Assembly: GCA_903864375.1 (NCBI GenBank)
Contig: CAIPFS010000506.1
Location: 1 to 10,811 of the forward strand
Direction of reading: 5' to 3'
DNA: 10,811 nucleotides
Source of the DNA: an uncultured Verrucomicrobiota bacterium
GTDB lineage: Bacteria; Verrucomicrobiota; Verrucomicrobiia; Limisphaerales; UBA9464
Below the pieces are notes generated by a model. It had not been told where the DNA came from. It made no database searches and saw only the letters and a program-made list of their open reading frames with translations. Positions 7,568 to 10,811 of the stretch are shown here, piece by piece. The stretch's first letter is position 1. Every line of letters starts with the position of its first letter. The translations under genes were made by a program, and so were the position numbers.

Positions 7568-10154
7568 ATGCTCCGGGGAATTCTTTTCCTCTGGCTCCTG
7601 CTGCCTGCGTGCCGGGGTGCGGTCGATGCGGGTGACGAAGCGGCCTGGAACACCGCCTTGCGCGACTTTGACCTCCAGACATGGGAGCGGGCGGAGAAAT
7701 CGTTCACGGATTATCTGGGCCGCTTTCCCCAATCCACCAACGCCGTCGAAGCGGTTCAACGGCGGGACTACGCCCATGCCGAGGTCCTCTTTTCGCGGGG
7801 CGATTTCGCCGGTGCGACAGCCTCCTTTGCTGCATTTCAGCATCAATACACCCAGGCGCCCCGCGCCGCCCTGGCTGCGGTGCGGGAGGCGTCCGCGCGC
7901 CTTCAAACCGGCGATTCTGCCGGCGCCGTTCGAACCCTGGTCGATCCTGGTTCCGCCTTTGCCCTCGCCCTCGCAGCGGGTTCGCCCCCGGACGTCCTTT
8001 TTCGTGGGTTGATGGTTCAGGCCCAGGCCTGGCTGGCGGCGTCCGAACCGGCCAGGGCGGTTCAGGCACTGGAGGCAGCCAAGGCGTGGGGTCCGCAGCC
8101 TTCCGGAGAATTTTCCCGCTTACAGACCCTGGCCCTGGCCCGGGAAAAGGCGGGGGATCCCACCGCCGTGGCCGCCGCACAGGAGGCAGTGGACCTGGCG
8201 GCACGGGAACCCGCCATTGCCTCCCAGCGACCGTCGTCCATTGCCTTTTTGGCCGACCTGCTGGCTCGCCTCGGCAAGCCCGATGCCGCAGCAGAATGGT
8301 ATCAGCGGAATCTGGCGGCCGGTGTCCCGCTCGAGTACCAGCGACAGGCAACGTTGGAACTGGCCCGCCAACGACTCACCGCCGGGGACCTCCCGGGCGC
8401 CCGCCAGCGACTGGAGGCGTTTCTGGTAGCCCAGGCTTTGGATCCAGAGGTGCCGCCGATGCGCCTGCTGCTGGCACAAATCCTTTTCCGGCAATACGAG
8501 GCTGCGCGGGAACAGGCCAGCCTTGCCGAATCCTCCGCCCTCCTGAATCTGGCCGGTTCCCAATACCTGCAAATTCTCACCAATTCTCCGAAGCCCGAAA
8601 TCGCAGGGCCGGCCGCTTTGGGGCGCGGTTGGTGCCTATGGGAGGAGGGGATCGCCCGGAGCGGGACAAACCGGCTCGCCGAAGCGGAAACCAATTTTCT
8701 CAATGCCATCCGACTTCTTCCCGAGGGGGAGGTTCGCCACCGCGCCCGTTTTAAGATGGGGGATTGCCAGCTCGCCCGTGGGGATGTCGCCCCGGCATTG
8801 GCTTCGTATCGACAGGTCGCCGAGGAAAGTGGGACCAACCCGGCGTTCGCCAGCCTGACGGAATCGGCCTGGCGCCAGGTGGGGGGTGGCCGCAGCGCAG
8901 CTTCAAGATCGAGGCGCCATGCTCCTCGCCCGGGACAAGCTGCTGGCCCTCAACCCGGCCAGCGAGGCAACGGTCCGAACCACCCTGCTCGCCAGTCAGT
9001 TGCTCGTACGAATGGGAGATGGGGATCAGGCCCGTCTCCTGCTTTCCGCCTTTCTCTCCCAGTCCGCCGATTCGCCGTTCCGTCCCGATGTGGAATTGGC
9101 GCTGGCCGGCACCGACCTTCGGGCCCAGCGGTGGACGAATGCCATTCCCGAGCTCGATCAATGGATTGCCGCCAATCCCCAGCATCCGCAGCTCCCCCGG
9201 GCCATGTGGGATCGCGCCTGGGCCAGGGCTCAGGCCCGTCTGCTGACCAATGCCGCCCTCGAATTCTCCCGGCTGGCCGCCCAGTTTCCCGCCGCCCCTT
9301 CCGCAGGGCAGGCGCAGCTCTGGCTCGCGGACGATTACTTCAGCCGCCGGGAGTACGACCGGGCCGGGCTCGCCTGCAATATCCTGCTCACCAACGAGGT
9401 CTGGCGCGGAAAACCGGAATGGTACCGGGCCAAATTCCTGGCCGCTGAATCCGCCCGGAAATTGGAGAACTGGAGGGATGCAGGGATTCTCCTCTTTGAT
9501 TTGCTCAACGATAAGGAGGTGCCGGTGTCCATGCTGCCCCCGACCTACTTTGCCCTCGGTGAATTCTTTCTCAGCTGCCCGCCGGATGAAATCAAACTGC
9601 CCGATGCTTCGTCCGACAAATCGCCGGATGCGGCCTACAACAAAGCACTTGAGGCGTTTCGAAAGGTGGCAAGCTACACCAACTCCCCCCTGAGCTCCGC
9701 TGCCATGGGCTGGATGGCCAACTGCTACCTGCAGAAGGCGGCCCGGGCGACCAATTTCTACGGAACCGCCATCGAACTCTACGGGCAGGTCCTCCGCGCT
9801 TCGACCGCTGATTCCTCGGTTCGATCCGAGGCGGCCTTCGGCGGGGCCCGCGCCGCCGAAGGGTGGGCTGTCCGCCTGGTTGTGGCGGGCGAGCTCAATG
9901 AGGCCCGCGACGTTCGCGAGGGGGCGGTGAACCAATTGCTGGATCTGCTCCATGGGAAATGGCTTCAACCCGGCGAATCCCCGGATCCGTCCATTGTCGA
10001 AAAAGCCGGACGCCTCGCCGGTGAAATCCTCGAGTCGATGGGACGGTGGGGCGATGCCTCGCGTCTGTATCGATGGCTGGCGGGGGAGCTGCCCGTCCAA
10101 AAGGCTTCGTGGGAAGCCAAGGCTGCCTCCGCAGCCCGGCATTCCGGAGCCTGA
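7568..10154 (+). CDS. Large exported TPR-repeat protein, with an apparent frameshift in a G6 run at 8881-8886
   Basis: A tetratricopeptide-rich protein, probably a periplasmic or envelope scaffold. The first frame codes 439 residues to the G run, then continues as proline/arginine-rich nonsense to a stop at 9448. The second frame carries the TPR-like sequence on from 8886 to the stop at 10154. Removing one G yields 861 residues. The N-terminus 'MLRGILFLWLLLPACRGA' is a signal peptide; LLPAC could also be a poor lipobox. Helical repeats with the TPR/YbgF-like pattern are seen throughout, for example 'ERAEKSFTDYLGRFPQSTNA', 'RGDFAGATASFAAF', 'HRARFKMGDCQLARGDVAPAL', 'QAQLWLADDYFSRREYDRAG' and 'YGTAIELYGQVLRAS'. 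TPRs bind other proteins; nothing shows which. The start is uncertain: ATG 7568 gives the best signal peptide, ATG 7532 adds 12 residues. It sits 59 bases after uvrA and 44 before uvrB on the same strand, so co-transcription is plausible. Confidence 0.82.
8881..8886 (+). other. Apparent +1-base frameshift site in the TPR gene (G6 homopolymer)
   Basis: The first frame reads '...ESAWRQV G' into the run. Helical TPR-like sequence (VAAAQLQDRGAMLLARDKLL) continues in the next frame from GTG 8886. Five Gs instead of six make one continuous frame. Homopolymer length is the typical place for both sequencing indels and replication slippage. Confidence 0.8.
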
Positions 10155-10198
10155 ACCCCATCGCCCGGTTGCCATCGGACGCCCGACAGACCATACCC

Positions 10199-10811
10199 AT
10201 GCCTCCCGCCTTCGAACTCGCCGCGCCCTATTCCCCTGCCGGAGATCAGCCGCAGGCCATCGCCCAACTGACCGCGGGCCTGAATTCGGGTGCCCGCCAT
10301 CAGGTTCTCCTCGGCGTCACTGGATCGGGAAAAACCTTCACCGTGGCGAATGTGATCCGGAATGTGAATCGTCCAACCCTGGTCATCTCCCATAACAAAA
10401 CCCTGGCGGCTCAATTGTACGCCGAATTCAAGGCCTTCTTCCCGGAAAACGCCGTGGAGTACTTTGTCAGCTATTTCGACTACTACCAACCCGAAGCCTA
10501 CATCCCGCGTACCGATACCTTCATCGAAAAAGATTCGTCCATTAACGATGAAATCGAGCGGTTGCGCCTCTCCACCATGAACTCCCTGCTGGGCCGTCGG
10601 GATGTGATCGTGGTCGCCAGTGTATCCTGCATCTACGGCATCGGCAGCCGTGACGACTATGAATCGATGGTGATCCCCCTGCGCGTGGGGCAGTCCATCA
10701 CCCGGGACCAGCTGCTGTCCCGTCTGGTCGAGCTGCAGTACTCCCGCAACGATTATGAACTCCTGCGCAGCCGGTTCCGGGTCCGGGGCGAGGTGGTGGA
10801 ACTGCACCCCG
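10199..10811 (+). CDS. uvrB: Excinuclease ABC subunit UvrB, N-terminal part (runs off right edge)
   Basis: UvrB receives damaged DNA from UvrA, verifies the lesion using its helicase-like ATPase and recruits UvrC for incision. The first 204 residues are present; a complete UvrB is about 670. Features are canonical: 'FELAAPYSPAGDQPQAIAQL' (5-24), Walker A 'GVTGSGKT' (39-46), 'VISHNKTLAAQLYAEFK' (62-78), the beta-hairpin start 'YFVSYFDYYQPEAYIP' (88-103) with the aromatic residues that clamp DNA, 'DTFIEKDSSINDEIERLR' (106-123), and 'VIVVASVSCIYGIGS' (136-150). No frameshift is seen in this part. ATG 10199 is the only sensible start and matches the usual N-terminus; no Shine-Dalgarno sequence is visible in the 44-base gap after the TPR gene. 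Its position after uvrA and the TPR gene, on the same strand, suggests a shared transcript, but an own promoter cannot be excluded. Confidence 0.96.
   Translation, partial: MPPAFELAAPYSPAGDQPQAIAQLTAGLNSGARHQVLLGVTGSGKTFTVANVIRNVNRPTLVISHNKTLAAQLYAEFKAFFPENAVEYFVSYFDYYQPEAYIPRTDTFIEKDSSINDEIERLRLSTMNSLLGRRDVIVVASVSCIYGIGSRDDYESMVIPLRVGQSITRDQLLSRLVELQYSRNDYELLRSRFRVRGEVVELHP

Noticed and set aside
7681..8754. Plus-strand open frame (357 codons) inside the TPR gene
   Set aside because: Its translation is Gly/Arg/Pro-rich with no recognisable domain and is out of frame with the TPR repeats.
8886..10154. The second half of the TPR gene as a separate protein starting at GTG 8886
   Set aside because: The GTG lies inside the G run, no ribosome binding site is visible and no signal peptide follows; continuity of the repeats favours one interrupted gene.
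8751..10175. Long minus-strand open frame (474 codons) opposite the TPR gene
   Set aside because: The plus strand gives coherent helical TPR-like repeats in two joined frames, while the minus frame is low-complexity Gly/Pro/Arg-rich sequence.
1..10811. tRNA, rRNA, CRISPR array, insertion sequence, toxin-antitoxin or phage defence genes
   Set aside because: I looked for clustered repeats, terminal inverted repeats, transposase motifs and small gene pairs and saw none; nearly all the sequence is explained by the conserved genes listed.

Overview
The window looks like a stretch of chromosome from a Verrucomicrobiota-type bacterium, or a close relative in the PVC group. Four things suggest this: high G+C; a pseudopilin-like protein with an FTLIE-type N-terminus and a C-terminal FADGH-like motif, a family greatly expanded in that phylum; a DUF3568-type lipoprotein; and starts that mostly lack a strong Shine-Dalgarno sequence. 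This placement is an inference from gene content, not from a tree. I see no rRNA, tRNA, CRISPR array, insertion sequence or prophage gene, and no intergenic gap over about 300 bases.

Left part (1-3338). The N-terminal part of a membrane-anchored AsmA-like protein runs off the left edge on the minus strand. It is divergent from a small DUF3568 lipoprotein gene. A pseudopilin-like gene follows on the plus strand. It converges on a minus-strand gene for a large FAD-dependent oxidoreductase of the flavin-dependent halogenase / geranylgeranyl reductase superfamily. These genes show no evident common pathway.

Right part (3402-10811). A plus-strand run holds rnhB (RNase HII), yraN (overlapping rnhB by 4 bases), uvrA, a large exported TPR-repeat protein, and the start of uvrB, which runs off the right edge. 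RNase HII removes ribonucleotides from DNA. UvrA and UvrB find damage and load it for nucleotide excision repair. The run is therefore repair-flavoured, with an envelope TPR gene placed between uvrA and uvrB.

The most striking observation is that both uvrA and the TPR gene are broken by an apparent single-base gain, at a TTT run (5949-5951) and a G6 run (8881-8886). In each case every expected family feature resumes in the next frame, and removing one base restores a full-length protein (976 and 861 residues). Sequencing or assembly error is the simplest explanation; a real mutation, slippage or recoding remains possible. A small set of mutually exclusive hairpins lies just upstream of uvrA. 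Apart from these points the region is ordinary, and I do not see a convincing new biological system.
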